Below, one piece after another: positions 23,641 to 34,888 of a stretch of DNA of 64,000 nt. The notes beneath the pieces are model-generated. The model worked only from the letters and a program-made list of their open reading frames with translations, had not been told where the DNA came from and searched no databases. The stretch comes from Dastarcus helophoroides (taxonomy: Eukaryota > Arthropoda > Insecta > Coleoptera > Bothrideridae): contig CM053335.1 in the NCBI GenBank assembly GCA_028583605.1, positions 14,043,053 to 14,107,052 on the forward strand, in the 5' to 3' direction. Numbering within the stretch: the stretch's first letter is position 1; every line of letters starts with the position of its first letter. The translations under genes were made by a program, and so were the position numbers.

Positions 23641-26400
23641 CGACTTTTTTTATGAAAATCTTGGCTTTATTCTAATGAGTACACTGACCAAATGGCTTTG
23701 GATTTATCAGATACAGAGTTTGGTAACCAATGATCGCTTTCAACCTACTTAAATCTCGTCAGTCTCGAAATTTCGACTTTTTAAATCAAAATCTCAAATT
23801 AATTCTAATTCGTAAGTTCATAGGTTTCCGAATTTATTAGATTCAGAATTTGGAAATCAAAGACCGGTTTCGATCTACTTAAATCTCTTCTGTCGACTTA
23901 ATTCATCAAAATCTTAACTCAATTCCAATGCGTAAATGCGTAGGCTCAGCGATTTGAGTATTATTAGGTTAAGAGTTTGGGAACCAAAGACCAGTTTTGT
24001 CTTTTGAAGAACCAATCAGTTTGACAGTCAAAGTTTTTTTCGAAATTTCGACTTTGTTATTAAAATCTCAACTTTATTCTAATGCTTAGGCTCATAGGTT
24101 TGAGCATTAATACGTTCAGAGATTGGGAACCAAAGACCAGTTTCGATCCACTTAAATCTCCTCATTCTCGAAATTTCGACTTTAATCGTCAAAATCTCAA
24201 CTTCGTTTTAATGCGTAGGTCCAAGGTTTCAGCATTTATCACATTTAGAGTTTGGGAACCAAAGACCGGTTTCGATCTACTTAAATCTCTTTAGTCTGGA
24301 AGTTTCGACTTTATACGTCACAATCTCAACTTAATTGTAATGCGTAAGCCCGTAGGTCTGAGTATTTATGTTATTCAGGATTTGGGAACCTAAGACCGGT
24401 TTCGATCTATTTAAATTTCGTCAGTTTCGAAATGTCGACTTTTTTAAATCAAAATGTCAACTTTTTTCATCAAAATCTCAACTTGTTTCTTATGCGGAAG
24501 CTCATAGGTTTGAGCATCATTAGGTTTAGAGTTTGGGAGCCAAAGACCGGTTTCAATCTACTCAAACCTCGTCAGTCTCGAAATTTCGACTTTTTTAATC
24601 AAAATCTCAAAATAATTCTAACGCGAAGGCTGATAGGTTTGAGCATCATTAGATTCAAAGCTTGGGAACCAAAGACCGATTTCGATCTATTCAAATCTCG
24701 TCAGTCTCGAAATCTCGACTTTTCAAATCAAATTTTCAATTCAATTCTAATGCGTAGGCTCATAGGTTTCAGCATTTATTAGATTCAGAATTTGGGAACC
24801 AAAGACCGGTTTCGATCTATTTAAATTTCGTCAGTTTCGAAACTTCGACTTTTTTCATGAAAATCTCGACTTTTTTCATCAAAATCTCAACTTATTTCTA
24901 ATGTGGAGGTTCATAGGTTTGAGCATCATTAGATTCAAAGTTTGGGAACCAAAGACCGGTTTCGATCTACTCAAATCTCGTCAGTTTCGAAATTTCGACT
25001 TTTTAAATCAAAATCTCAATATAATTCTAATGCGTAGGCTCATAGGTTTAAGCATTTGGTAGGTTCAGAGTTTGGGAACCAAAGACCGGTTTCGATATAT
25101 TTAAATTTGGTCAGTTTCGAAATTTCGACTTTTTAAATCAAAATCTCAATATAATTCTAATGCGTAGGCTCATAGGTTTCAGCATTTATTAGATTCAGAA
25201 TGTGGGAACCAAAGACCGGTTTCGATCTACTTAAATCTCTTCAGTCTGAAAGTTTCGAATTTATACGTCAAAATCTCAGCTTCCTTTTAACGCGTAAGCG
25301 CATAGGTTTGAGTATTTATAATATTCAGAATTTGGGAACCAAAGACCGGTCTCGATCTATTTAAATTTCGTCAGTTTCGATACTTCGACTTTTTTCATCA
25401 AAATCTCGGTTTTTTTCATCAAAACCTCAACTCAATTCTAATGGGGAGGTTCATAGGTTTGAGCATCATTAGATTCAGAATTTGGGAACCAAAGACCGGT
25501 TTCGATCTATTCAAATCTCGACAGTCTAGAAATTTTGACTATTTAAATCAAATTCTCAATTCAATTCCAATGCGTATGCTTATAAGCTTGAGCATTTATA
25601 ATATTCAGGATTTGGGAACCAAAGACCGGTTTCGATCTATTTAAATTTGGTCAGTTTCGACACTTCGACTTTTTTCATCAAAATCTCGGCTTTTTTCATC
25701 AAAATCTCAACTCAATTCTAATGGGGAGGTTCATAGGTTTGAGCATCATTAGATTCAGAGTTTGGGAACCAAAGACCGGTTTCGATTTACTCTAATCTCG
25801 TCAGTCTAGAAATTTCGACTATTTAAATCAAATTCTCAATTCAATTCCAATGCGTAAGCTTATAGGCTTGAGCATTTATAATATTCAGAATTTGGGAACC
25901 AAAGACCGGTTTCGATCTATTTAAATTTCGTCAGTTTCGAAACTTCGACTTTTTTCATGAAAATCTCGACTTTTTTCATCAAAATCTCAACTTATTTCTA
26001 ATGCGGAGGCTCATAAGTTTGAGCATCATTAGATTCAGAGTTTGGGAACCAAAGACCGGTTTCGATCTACTCAAATCTCGTCACTCTAGAAATTTCGACT
26101 ATTTAAATCAAATTCTCAATTCAATTCCAATGCGTAGACTCATAGGTTTAAGCATCATTAGATTCAAAGTTTGGGAACCAAAGACCGGTTTCGATCTCCT
26201 CAAACCTCGTCAGTTTCGAAATTTCGACTTTTTAAATCAAAATCTCAACTTAATTCTAATTTGTAAGCCCATAAGTTTCAGCATTTATTAGATTCAGAAT
26301 TTGGGAACCAAAGACCGGTTTCGATCTACTTAAATCTCTTCAGTCTGAAAGTTTCGATTTTATACGTCAAAATCTTAGCTTTCTTTTAACACGTAAGCAC
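23641..26400. repeat. Satellite B array 3
   Basis: Twenty or so ~125-130-bp monomers with the conserved GGGAACCAAAGACCGGTTTC. Compared with arrays 1 and 2 the monomer order is simpler, largely alternating TCTATTTAAATTTCGTCAG and TCTACTCAAATCTCGTCAG types. Several monomers have an internal TTCATCAAAATCTCGACTTT duplication. Minus-strand hammerhead-like cores are frequent. The array stops abruptly at AACACGTAAGCACCTGG. Confidence 0.9.
24954..24984 (-). ncRNA. Hammerhead-like core in satellite B array 3
   Basis: Minus strand: CTGACGA, stem II GATTT-GAGT-AGATC, GAA, ACCGGT, C. All core residues agree with the hammerhead consensus. It shows that the fold is kept in an array separate from the 5-9 kb one. 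Confidence 0.5.
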
Positions 26401-26830
26401 CTGGTCCGGTGTTAGCCAATATTTATTGAAACATTGTGGAATTTTTAATATCTCTTGCTTTTTGATCGTTAATAAAGTTTAGTAGTTATAAATTTGGATT
26501 CGTCTGAAACATTTTTCTTCAAAACTTTAAATCTTTTTCGAAATTTCTTCATTTTATATTTTTTTAAATATAAAGTTTTGTGTTGAGATTTCGACTGGAA
26601 TATTTACTCGAAATTTCTACTCTTGGAAATCTTCAATTCTTTCAGGAATTTTTCTGTCGTTTTTTAAACAATTTTTGATGTAAATTGAGATGTGGCTTTG
26701 TCCTTAACTACTCGAATTTTTTTTCGAAATTTCCACCTTTGCAAACATTTTTTAAATTTCGATTTCTTTCTTAAAAGTACTTTTTTTAAAAATTCGACTC
26801 TTTTATTGACATTACTATTTTTGTTTTGTT
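26401..26830. other. A/T-rich flank
   Basis: Low-complexity A/T-rich text with TTTCGAAATTT words. Open frames on both strands are short and without recognisable content. Confidence 0.45.
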
Positions 26831-27176
26831 TGATGAAACGGACTAGTCCTTGGTTATCATTAAACATTGAAATACAAATCTTATCCCCCTCTCTGAAGAT
26901 GATAGCTTGGCTATCGAAACGCGTTAGAGCAACCTTTGCTGTGTTTTTTAATCTTTCTTGGTTTCAGGGTTCAGTATCTCTCTGAAGATGAGAGCTTGGC
27001 TATCGAAACGCGTTAGAGCAACCTTTGTTGTGTTTTTTAAACTTTCTTGGTTTCAGGGTTCAGTATCTCTCTGAAGATGATAGCTTGGCTATCGAAACGC
27101 GTTAGAGCAACTTTTGTTGTGTTTTTTTAACTTTCTTGGTTTCAGGAAACAAGTTTTGTATTTCAGTTTTTGGAAT
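26831..27176 (+). repeat. Family A element with three tandem 89-bp hammerhead-like units
   Basis: The left arm (GAAACGGACTAGTCCTTGG, then TTGAAATACAAATCTTATCC) and right arm (GGTTTCAGGAAACAAG, then TTTTGTATTTCAG) flank cores starting at 26893, 26982 and 27071, each 89 bp apart. Unit 2 has GAGAG opposite CTATC (one mismatch in stem II); units 1 and 3 pair fully. Tandem same-strand hammerheads would release an 89-nt RNA if active. The following sequence (TTTTTGGAATTACTAGATTAAG) matches that after the 23-kb copy. Confidence 0.8.
26889..26929 (+). ncRNA. Family A hammerhead-like fold (unit 1 of 3)
   Basis: CTCT, CTGAAGA, T, GATAG-CTTGG-CTATC, GAA, ACGCGT, T, AGAG. All stems pair. The same elements lie at 26978-27018 (mismatch in stem II) and 27067-27107 (intact). 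Confidence 0.5.
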
Positions 27177-28140
27177 TACTAGATTAAGGGCCAGTTTTTT
27201 AATTTTTAATTTGAACTCAAAAATTTCAGTTTGTGTTGGATATTAAATGTTTCTTTAAACTGGTGTCTTGCGGAGAATCATGAATTATTTCAACTGGATC
27301 ATGAATTTTTTTAACTGGTATCTTTAATCTTCTTTAAAATGGAAAAACTTTGGGGGCTAATGGAACGCGGACGCTTTGTCAAAGTTATAAGGACGAAATC
27401 CGTCGTAATCACCTGAATTGATATTCCTAACTAAACAGGAAGCCCCCCTTTGTTCCAAAACAATACTTTAATTCTAGCCCGACTGCCGAAGATGAATGTT
27501 TCCTAAAGAGATCTTTTTCATATTCAGGGGATTATGTCGGTACGCAGACAGGGAACGATGCGGCTGGGGTTGACCGCTTCTTAAAATTCCACGTCTGCGG
27601 CGGGGCCTATTTAATTTTTTGATCTCGTGCGCCTAATTTGAATTTTGATTATTTGAATAAGGTGGTGGATAGAAGCGAGAACGAGCGAGTTATCGGTATA
27701 AATAATTCGCTATTCCACCAGGATGTGGGAATGTTCAGCAGGGTCATTTATCGAACTACGGGTTATTTTCAGAGCTCTTATAAATGATATGGGAGATTTT
27801 ATGGCTTCGAGCACATCCAGTTGCATTGTTGGAGCTCCGGCAATAATGACTATTAAATTCTTTGAAACTATGCAAAATAAACGACTACGAAGGCATTTAC
27901 TGCGGAGGATATTAAGATGTTAAATTACGATGCTACTATTGTGTGTGAATGTCTTCCTTTTTGCAAATTGTATTTCGCCAATAAAAACCGTAACAACTGA
28001 AGTTTTCACACATTGTGTGATTTTTAATGACAGAATTGACTTATTCCAGCAATAAATTCCTAATTATGTGTTTAGAAATTAGTCTTAAAGACAATTCGAT
28101 GTGACTTACGAAAAAACCTTTTCGTGATTAAGTTCAAAAT
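27177..28140. other. Mostly single-copy stretch, no recognised gene
   Basis: 27490-27720 has mixed, less repetitive composition (including GTCTGCGGCGGGGCC) and may be conserved non-coding DNA. The 66-codon frame at 27723-27923 shows no domain. Confidence 0.45.
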
Positions 28141-28226
28141 GCCCTATAATACCTGGAGACTCGCTAGACAGCGAATCAACGAATTTGAACAAAATATTAT
28201 TCTGCAATCTACACGAACTCTTTAAA
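28141..28226 (+). repeat. GCGCCATCT-family repeat, 5'-truncated copy
   Basis: Starts at CCTGGAGACTCGC and contains the right modules (CGAATTTGAACAAAA, TCTGCAATCTACACGAAC, TCTTTAAA). The left GCGCCATCT part is missing or degenerate. Confidence 0.65.
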
Positions 28227-28270
28227 TTGGTGCCTAACTGAGTAAACTAGTTTAACTACGTCGTATGCAA

Positions 28271-28443
28271 GTAGAATACAACCTAGACTGCAAATTCCTG
28301 CAGCCCTCCAGGCGTATATAGTAAATCATAGGTAGCTGAACTACCAGCAGTTGAAACACTGCCGCCTTCCCAGAAGACAAGGATTCTAATGCAGAGACCA
28401 ATAGGTTTGAACATTTATCGGATTCGAAGTTTGGAAACCAAAT
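28271..28443. repeat. Inverted copy of the flank of the 35-kb hammerhead foldback
   Basis: Reverse complement of about 35032-35215: both contain CAACCTAGACT, TGCAGCCCTCC, TTGAAACACTG, CAGAAGACAAGGATTCT, CAATAGGTTTGAACATTTA and TTCGAAGTTTGGAAACCAAA. The copy stops exactly where stem I of the hammerhead-like fold would begin, so the ribozyme portion is absent. Confidence 0.75.
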
Positions 28444-29016
28444 GATTTAATGAATAGAATCAGCAAAAAGTTAGTAATTTCGTTAGTCGTTAATATGGTA
28501 ATTTCAATTGTAATTACTTCCGTCTAAAATTCATATTTACAAATTCGCCACGGAAGTCGCGTCTAAGGCGTTTCGTGAAAACTCAGTATGTCTCCACTGG
28601 TTTATGCCTGCCACAGAAATCCCATTACAATTCAAAATATGTATCCGCTTTAGACTTGATAGCAATTTTTCTTTCTTTGGAGGAATTTGACTTGATAATG
28701 CGGCTGAAATTTGCATGCATAAAAGCAATGTTGTGTATGTACGCTGATGAATTTATCCTTAATCAAAAGGCTTCTTGGGGCGTACTAGAAACGTTGCCTT
28801 TCTAATAAATGGTATTTTTGCCGTCATCTCTAATTAAAATTTATGGCAAGTGGGAATGCGTTCACTCTGGATATGGCAACGATTAATCGAATAACTGAAA
28901 TACTCGATTCTTTTGTTCCATATAATTAATCGAGTTGTGTTATTCCTCTTTATCAATTTATTTTCGTAATTAATAATTTTTTTACCATATTTTATAATAT
29001 CAAGGTATTGAAGCAG
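28444..29016. other. Apparently single-copy non-coding stretch
   Basis: No recognisable gene or repeat; overlapping short frames on both strands (28537-28805) are unremarkable. Confidence 0.45.
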
Positions 29017-30688
29017 TTCTAGACCAGGGGACAGCCAACTTTTAAGACTAAAGGGTCATCCACAATAAAAAAGTTGATTTCGTGAATTTCAAAGAGCCAC
29101 AAATTTTTATTTTTGATTTTACATTTTGTTTTAAAATTAAATCAGGTAAATCAGACAAGATATGAGACAGGGAGACATCCCTCTGACTCATGTAGTCAAA
29201 CGATAATATATTTAGCCCAAAGGACCTTTTATTTCTCAAAATTTAGACCTTTACTTCAAAATTTGCCCCCTTCAAAATTTGCCTACTTCAAAATTTGCCT
29301 TTTTTCCGCAATTTCGATTTTTTTAACTCTTCTTTATATTAGTCTTCTTTTTTAATATCTGTTTTGTTCCTAAAATGAGACTTTTACCCTCAATTTTTCT
29401 TTCTTTTCAAAACTCGACAATTTGTGAAAATGTTTATTTTTTTTTTCTAATTCGACTTACTGGAAGATTCGATTTATTTCTCAAAAATTCATCTTTTGTC
29501 AATTTCTTAGTAAATGGATGTAGATGGATGGATGGATGGATGGATGGATGGATGGATGGATGGATGGATGGATGGATGGATGGATGGATGGATGGATGGA
29601 TGGATGGATGGATGGATGGATGGATGGATGGATGGATGGATGGATGGATGGATGGATGGATGGATGGATGGATGGATGGATGGATGGATGGATGGATGGA
29701 TGGATGGATGGATGGATGGATGGATGGATGGATGGATGGATGGATGGATGGATGGATGGATGGATGGATGGATGGATGGATGGATGGATGGATGGATGGA
29801 TGGATGGATGGATGGATGGATGGATGGATGGATGGATGGATGGATGGATGGATGGATGATGGATGGATGGATGGATGGATGATGGATGGATGGATGGATG
29901 GATGGATGGATGGATGGATGGATGGATGGATGGATGGATGGATGGATGGATGGATGGATGGATGGATGGATGGATGGATGGATGGATGGATGGATGGATG
30001 GATGGATGGATGGATGGATGGATGGATGGATGGATGGATGGATGGATGGATGGATGGATGGATGGATGGATGGATGGATGGATGGATGGATGGATGGATG
30101 GATGGATGGATGGATGGATGGATGGATGGATGGATGGATGGATGGATGGATGGATGGATGGATGGATGGATGGATGGATGGATGGATGGATGGATGGATG
30201 GATGGATGGATGGATGGATGGATGGATGGATGGATGGATGGATGGATGGATGGATGGATGGATGGATGGATGGATGGATGGATGGATGGATGGATGGATG
30301 GATGGATGGATGGATGGATGGATGGATGGATGGATGGATGGATGGATGGATGGATGGATGGATGGATGGATGGATGGATGGATGGATGGATGGATGGATG
30401 GATGGATGGATGGATGGATGATGGATGGATGGATGGATGGATGGATGGATGGATGGATGGATGGATGGATGGATGGATGGAGGGATGGATGGATGGATGG
30501 AAGGACGGACGGACGGACGGACGGACGGACGGACGGACGGACGGATGGATGGTACTCATTTTTTGCGCGTCTGTCCATTCTAGCTTTTATTTATTTATTT
30601 TTTAGGGAAATTTAAAGAGCCGCAGTTGTCTTTTAAAAGAGTTGCATGTGGCTCACGAGTCGGGGTTTGACGACCCCCTGTTCTCGAC
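29017..30688 (+). mobile_element. hAT-type non-autonomous element with an internal ~1-kb (TGGA)n
   Basis: The left end starts CAGGGGACAGCCAACTTTTA (29025). The right end is GTGGCTCACGAGTCGGGG, then TTTGACGACCCCCTG, ending at 30680. These resemble the classic hAT ends CAGGGG...GCCAAC and GAGCCGCATGTGGCTC...CCCCTG. Flanking 8-mers TTCTAGAC (29017-29024) and TTCTCGAC (30681-30688) match at 7 of 8 positions, as expected for the 8-bp hAT target duplication. No transposase is present. About 60 percent of the element is the tetranucleotide array. Confidence 0.8.
29515..30552. repeat. (TGGA)n microsatellite, ~1 kb, with a (CGGA)n 3' edge
   Basis: Almost uninterrupted TGGA from about 29515. Single-unit slips (GATGATGG) lie near 29857, 29880 and 30420, and the tract grades at 30490-30552 into GGACGGAC and then GGATGG. 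The open frames of 110-359 codons in all phases (repeating WMDG or HPSI) are translations of this repeat and not genes. Confidence 0.97.
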
Positions 30689-30700
30689 CATTTTTAGATT

Positions 30701-30808
30701 CCTCAACCGACTGCGCCAGAGCTCAGTTCCTCAATCGACTGCGCCAGCGCCCAACTCCTCAACCGACTGCTCCAGCGCTAAACTCCTCAACCGATTGCTC
30801 TAGCGCTC
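30701..30808. repeat. 27-bp minisatellite, four units
   Basis: CCTCAACCGACTGCGCCAG-type units, each about 27 bp, with the middle changing from GCGCC to GCTCC to GCTCT. It starts about a dozen bases after the hAT target duplication and ends inside the left arm of the next foldback. Confidence 0.85.
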
Positions 30809-30950
30809 GTAAATGTACCAATAATAATAAAAATTCAAGTAGAAGATGAAATTTCGAGTTTTATCCTCACATTTTAACTGTTTTTTGAAAATTTCGTCTT
30901 CAATCACTAGAACTACTTGATTTTTTATTATTATTGGTACATTTACGAGC
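30805..30950. mobile_element. 146-bp foldback MITE-like element
   Basis: The ends GCTCGTAAATGTACCAATAA and its exact complement TTATTGGTACATTTACGAGC lie at 30805 and 30931. Pairing extends inwards with gaps (AGTAG/CTACT; AAATTTCG). No coding sequence. Confidence 0.8.
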
Positions 30951-31494
30951 GGTAATACTCGCCGCTGAAACATTTCATAAGTTACACTGTCCGAAAAGTT
31001 CAATTTATGTTTTCTTCCTTGTCCTAATAAAGAGAATGTTGCAGTACATTTTCTGTTGTAACTCCAAACGTATTATTTTTATTGAATTGAATCGGAAATC
31101 GAGCGGCGGTCAAATTAGATTTTCCGGATCAAAGAACAAAGCATGAAGGTGTGCTGCAGCTGAAACATGGAACGCATCTTGCATGCAGACATAATTACAG
31201 TAATAATATTTTAACAACAGCGGGAGAATTGTAACTTTATACGCTATTAAGCCTCATTTTTTAACTTCTAATGGATTACACTTAGTCAAACAGAAAACAC
31301 GCTCTTTCATCCATAAAGTAAGCGATTAGTTTATATATGTTAAATTCATTTTTAGTTCCGGAGCTTAATTTCGAACATCCTAATCCCCAGAGCTTGAAAA
31401 TAAGTAATAAGCTGAAGAAACTTGCTATTTTTTTTTCATTTTCAGCGCCATCACTCTCGCTGACTTTCTCGAAACACCAATTTACTCAAATTGT
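30951..31494. other. Apparently single-copy non-coding stretch
   Basis: No gene or repeat recognised. Confidence 0.45.
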
Positions 31495-31767
31495 CAGGGC
31501 CAGATTCAGATTTGATATGGCTATTGCAATATGGGGCCCTTTATAAGTCCGGCTATAAGTTCGGATATAAGTTCGAATATGTTTGGATATAAGTTCGGAT
31601 ATAAGTCCGGATATAAGTCAGGATGTCCGGATATAAGTCCAGATTTAAGTCCGGATATAAGTCCGGATATAAGTCCAGATATGTGAGTGCTATTTTTTTG
31701 GGGGCCCCCCAACACAGCGCGGGCCCTAAGCTATAGTTTGCCTAGCTTCTATATAAATCCAGCTCTG
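31495..31767. mobile_element. hAT-like MITE with an internal 12-bp minisatellite
   Basis: Left end CAGGGCCAGATTCAGATTTG with GGGGCCC near 31534. The right end complement begins CAGAGCTGGATTTATATAG and also reaches AGGGCCC. This CAG(G/A)GC-xGATT...GGGCCC end pattern is typical of one hAT group. Inside, 31545-31683 holds about eleven units of GTCCGGATATAA. The 8-mers next to the ends do not match, so boundaries or target duplication are uncertain. Confidence 0.5.
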
Positions 31768-32294
31768 GTGAGGATTCTACAAAACTCGAGTTGAGTAAAC
31801 AAGGAGCTCGCCCCTGAAATTGGAGCTGAATTGGCCATTTTGGTCGTTTAAACTTGAAACGTGTTAGAAATTTTAATATAAACACTTCTGACCCCCTCGT
31901 TTCCTTTGTGCTGGAAGAAGTGCTGTGTGAAGCCGCCATCGACTTATTTCATAGGTCGTTAGAGCTGCTTACGACCTACGCATTACTTTTTGTGACCGCA
32001 ATCATAGTTTTACACTCCACGACATTTATACGCCACACGTATATTGTCAAGTTCTTTAAATGGCTTCGTTCTGGTTTAAATTGCTTTTGTGTGGCACAAT
32101 CAGAACAGGGAAGACAGCTGAAAAGACATCAGATACTTCTCTTCTAATTGTTCGTAAAATATGAAACATTTCTCTACAGGAGCAAAATCAGACGATGTTA
32201 TTAATGATAATAATTTTTTCGATGTTCTTTGATAACGTCTAAGGACGATATCTCTAATAATATTGCAAAAAACAGTATGTTAAATTAGTTATTA
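31768..32294. other. Apparently single-copy non-coding stretch
   Basis: The 97-codon frame at 31854-32147 has some hydrophobic character but no recognised domain. No other feature. Confidence 0.4.
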
Positions 32295-32429
32295 GTGATT
32301 GTAATGCGTATGGAATTCTTTGTGATCGCAATGCGCATGAAATTCTTTATGATCGTAATGCGTATGGAATTCTTTGTGATCGTAATGCGTATGGAATTCT
32401 TTATGATCGTAATGCGTATGGAATCCTTC
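32295..32429. repeat. 27-bp minisatellite, five units
   Basis: Five exact-length 27-bp units of the type GTGATCGTAATGCGTATGG plus AATTCTTT. Alternate units start GTGATC and ATGATC, suggesting a two-unit duplication step. Confidence 0.92.
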
Positions 32430-32479
32430 ATGTAACTCAGGAATTTTCTAGACGGTTAAAAATTTGTTCGAGGAGCTAG

Positions 32480-32700
32480 AGTACGCATATGAAAATAATT
32501 GCATCTCTTTGACACTTTTCGTTTCTGTAATTAACCGGTCTGGCGAAAAATAAAACAGGATTCTAAATAAGAAATGATGTAAAAAGTGTACGAAAATAAT
32601 TAAGAGGGTTGACAAAAACTGAAACATAAATCAGGACGCATTCACAAAATTAATGTTCAGTGCACAAACAGCCGGATTATTTAATACTGGAACATACTGA
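32480..32700. repeat. Diverged copy of the 0.9-1.1 kb foldback/transposon end
   Basis: Contains ATATGAAAATAATTGCATC, AAAATAATTAAGAG and AATTAATGTTCAGTG followed by CAAACAGCCGGATTATTTAAT, in the same order as 880-1140. The last part is the 3' end of the Tc1-like element, also present at 39668. Confidence 0.7.
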
Positions 32701-32763
32701 ATACTTGTCGGCAGTAGGTTGTTGTTTATGACAAATGTGTCCAAGACGGAATTTGCTAACAGC

Positions 32764-32900
32764 CCAGGGGAGAGGGAGAGGGGGGAGGAGAGAGGGAGGG
32801 AGAGAGGGAGGGAGAGAGGGAGGGAGAGAGGGAGGGAGAGAGGGAGGGAGAGAGGGAGGGAGAGAGGGAGAGAGAGAGGGAGAGAGAGAGAGAGAGAGAG
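32764..32900. repeat. Polypurine GGGA/GAGA minisatellite
   Basis: Purine-only plus strand built of GAGAGAGGGAGG 12-mers passing into (GA)n. Its frames (RERGRERG and complement PLSLPLSL) are not genes. Confidence 0.95.
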
Positions 32901-33680
32901 AACACGTTTTTTTTCTTCCCAGAAAAAATGTATGTCGTGTTCTATCAAACTTATTTTTCTGTTAAAATTGTAAGGCACCCTGCATGCATAAGGGTTTCTT
33001 TTGGGTAAAACTCCATAAGTTTTCAGCCCTTTACGACATCGTCAACTGCGTTATTAGTCTGGAGTTGCGGGCTTCGTTTTTTATATGGGAACACTCCATT
33101 AGCAAGCATCGTTTAAAACGGTTCCCGTGTTTATGTATTTTGGGGCGACCCCCTTTTTGACGCGTGCATAGCTAAATTCATGTGGGGTGGCTTTTGTAAA
33201 CAAACACTCGCAGTTTGCGCTGCTTCTGTCGTTATTTATTGCTTTCGTTTACAATTTATTTTTTGGTTTCAGGTACGTGTCAGTTCGTCCCATGTGACCT
33301 GTTGGTGGTAAGTTTAATGTCATTTCATGACAAAGAGATCCAAATTGAAATATAAATGCCAAAGTTGTTTGTTCGTTTCCCACGTTGTTCGTTTTCCACC
33401 TGGCTCGTTTTCCACGGCTCGATAACTAAAGCGATTTTGACGAAAATTGACATAGACTCACCTTACAAGGCATTCTGCAAATAAACTTATTTTTATTATT
33501 ATTAACTTATTATTATTATTTTACCCCTGAAAAGAGTTCCAGGTATTCTTAAACTAATATATCAATAAAGAATAAATAACATTTCTTCATTTTCTATGTA
33601 AATAAATAATTTGATACCGATGATAGCTCAAGCAACGTTACCGTTATTTTGCCCGTAGGACACTCTTATAAAGATCTGGT
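32901..33680. other. Apparently single-copy non-coding stretch
   Basis: No gene recognised; it includes short TTATTATTATTA runs near 33490-33520. Confidence 0.45.
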
Positions 33681-33804
33681 AGCGCCATCTAACGTGATAA
33701 GGAGCAACTTTGCTACCCAATTTACAGCTGGAGACTCGCCAAGTACTTAAATAAGACAAGTTATCGTATTAACGAATTTGAACAAAACATCATTCTGCAA
33801 TCTG
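33681..33804 (+). repeat. GCGCCATCT-family interspersed repeat
   Basis: Full-length copy: AGCGCCATCTAACG, TTTGCTACCCAATTTACAG, CTGGAGACTCGCC, TTAACGAATTTGAACAAAAC and ATCATTCTGCAATCTG. Confidence 0.75.
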
Positions 33805-34839
33805 ACAAATTAGAACATTAAAACTAAAGCAGTTGATCCGTTTGTCTTTCCTTTGTTCACGTTAGACTTACACCTCTGTTTTAAACATTGTTAATCTCTC
33901 ATTTGTCTCAGACTTTTTACGATAATTGAATAAATCGGTAGTGCAATCAACGTACGCGTATTTTTATTGCGTCAAGCAGTTTTACTGCTGGAATGGCACA
34001 CATTCAAATGCAATTAATCTTCGATAAAACTTCTAATTTTATTGAATTAATAGGAGCATTTACCCGTCGTATTCAATTGCGGCTTGTTTTCTCCTTCAAG
34101 TTAATTATTTCATGTTAGTTCGCCAGCACGTGAACGGACTTGAATGCATCGTTAAATTTAATTGGTATTCGCCTTTGACGTCATCTGATGAGATGTTAAT
34201 TAGAAAATAGGGCTCGAGTGGTTTTTTTTACGCCGGAATCTTTATAATGGACCATGATTTGTTTCCAACTTCCTCAGAGATTTAATTCTGTTTTTCTCGA
34301 CGCTCTTCAACATTGTGCAACTTCTAAACATTTTAATTTTAAAATATTACAAATCTGTACCCCTGAAGCAAACTATGTTAAGCCATCAAACTCATTCTTA
34401 TGATAAAAAAACTTAAAGTCTAGTTGACAATCCTAAAGTGACCTAACGTAGTTCAGATCTGGGGTAAACCTGGACTTCACATTTTTCAAAAAAGTCTCAA
34501 TTTGCTGTTTATTTAGATATCTTTATGTTGAAGATAGCAAATTAAAGATGTTCTGATAGACATAACATCTAAGAATAGAGTGCAGAGCAAATTTGCCCTC
34601 TATACTACTTCATTTAAATGAATATTTTCGGAGTTAGCTCAAGTTTATTAATACGCAACACAGTAATTGCGTTTGGAAGCGAACACTTAAACTAGCGCGA
34701 ATCGAGGGGATCTCAATCTGCCAGTGCTTCGTACTTGAGACATTATCAACAGTCACCAGTTCCATAAATCGTGCCATTGTTGATTTTTTCTAGATACATA
34801 TCATATTAGTTTGGGAAGATTTGGAACACTGTTTCGTCT
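33805..34839. other. Single-copy stretch, possible conserved non-coding DNA
   Basis: 33930-34230 has balanced composition and several TTAATTAA/CAATTAATC-type words plus TGACGTCA-like TTTGACGTCATCTG, reminiscent of a developmental enhancer. No coding frame. The function is conjecture. Confidence 0.4.
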
Positions 34840-34888
34840 AATGCACAGACGAATAGGTTTGAACATTTATTAGATTCGAAGTTTGGAA

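Noticed and set aside
29375..30615. Open frames of 110-359 codons on both strands (repeating WMDG and HPSI)
   Set aside because: Pure translations of the (TGGA)n array; every phase is open because the tetranucleotide lacks stops in these frames.
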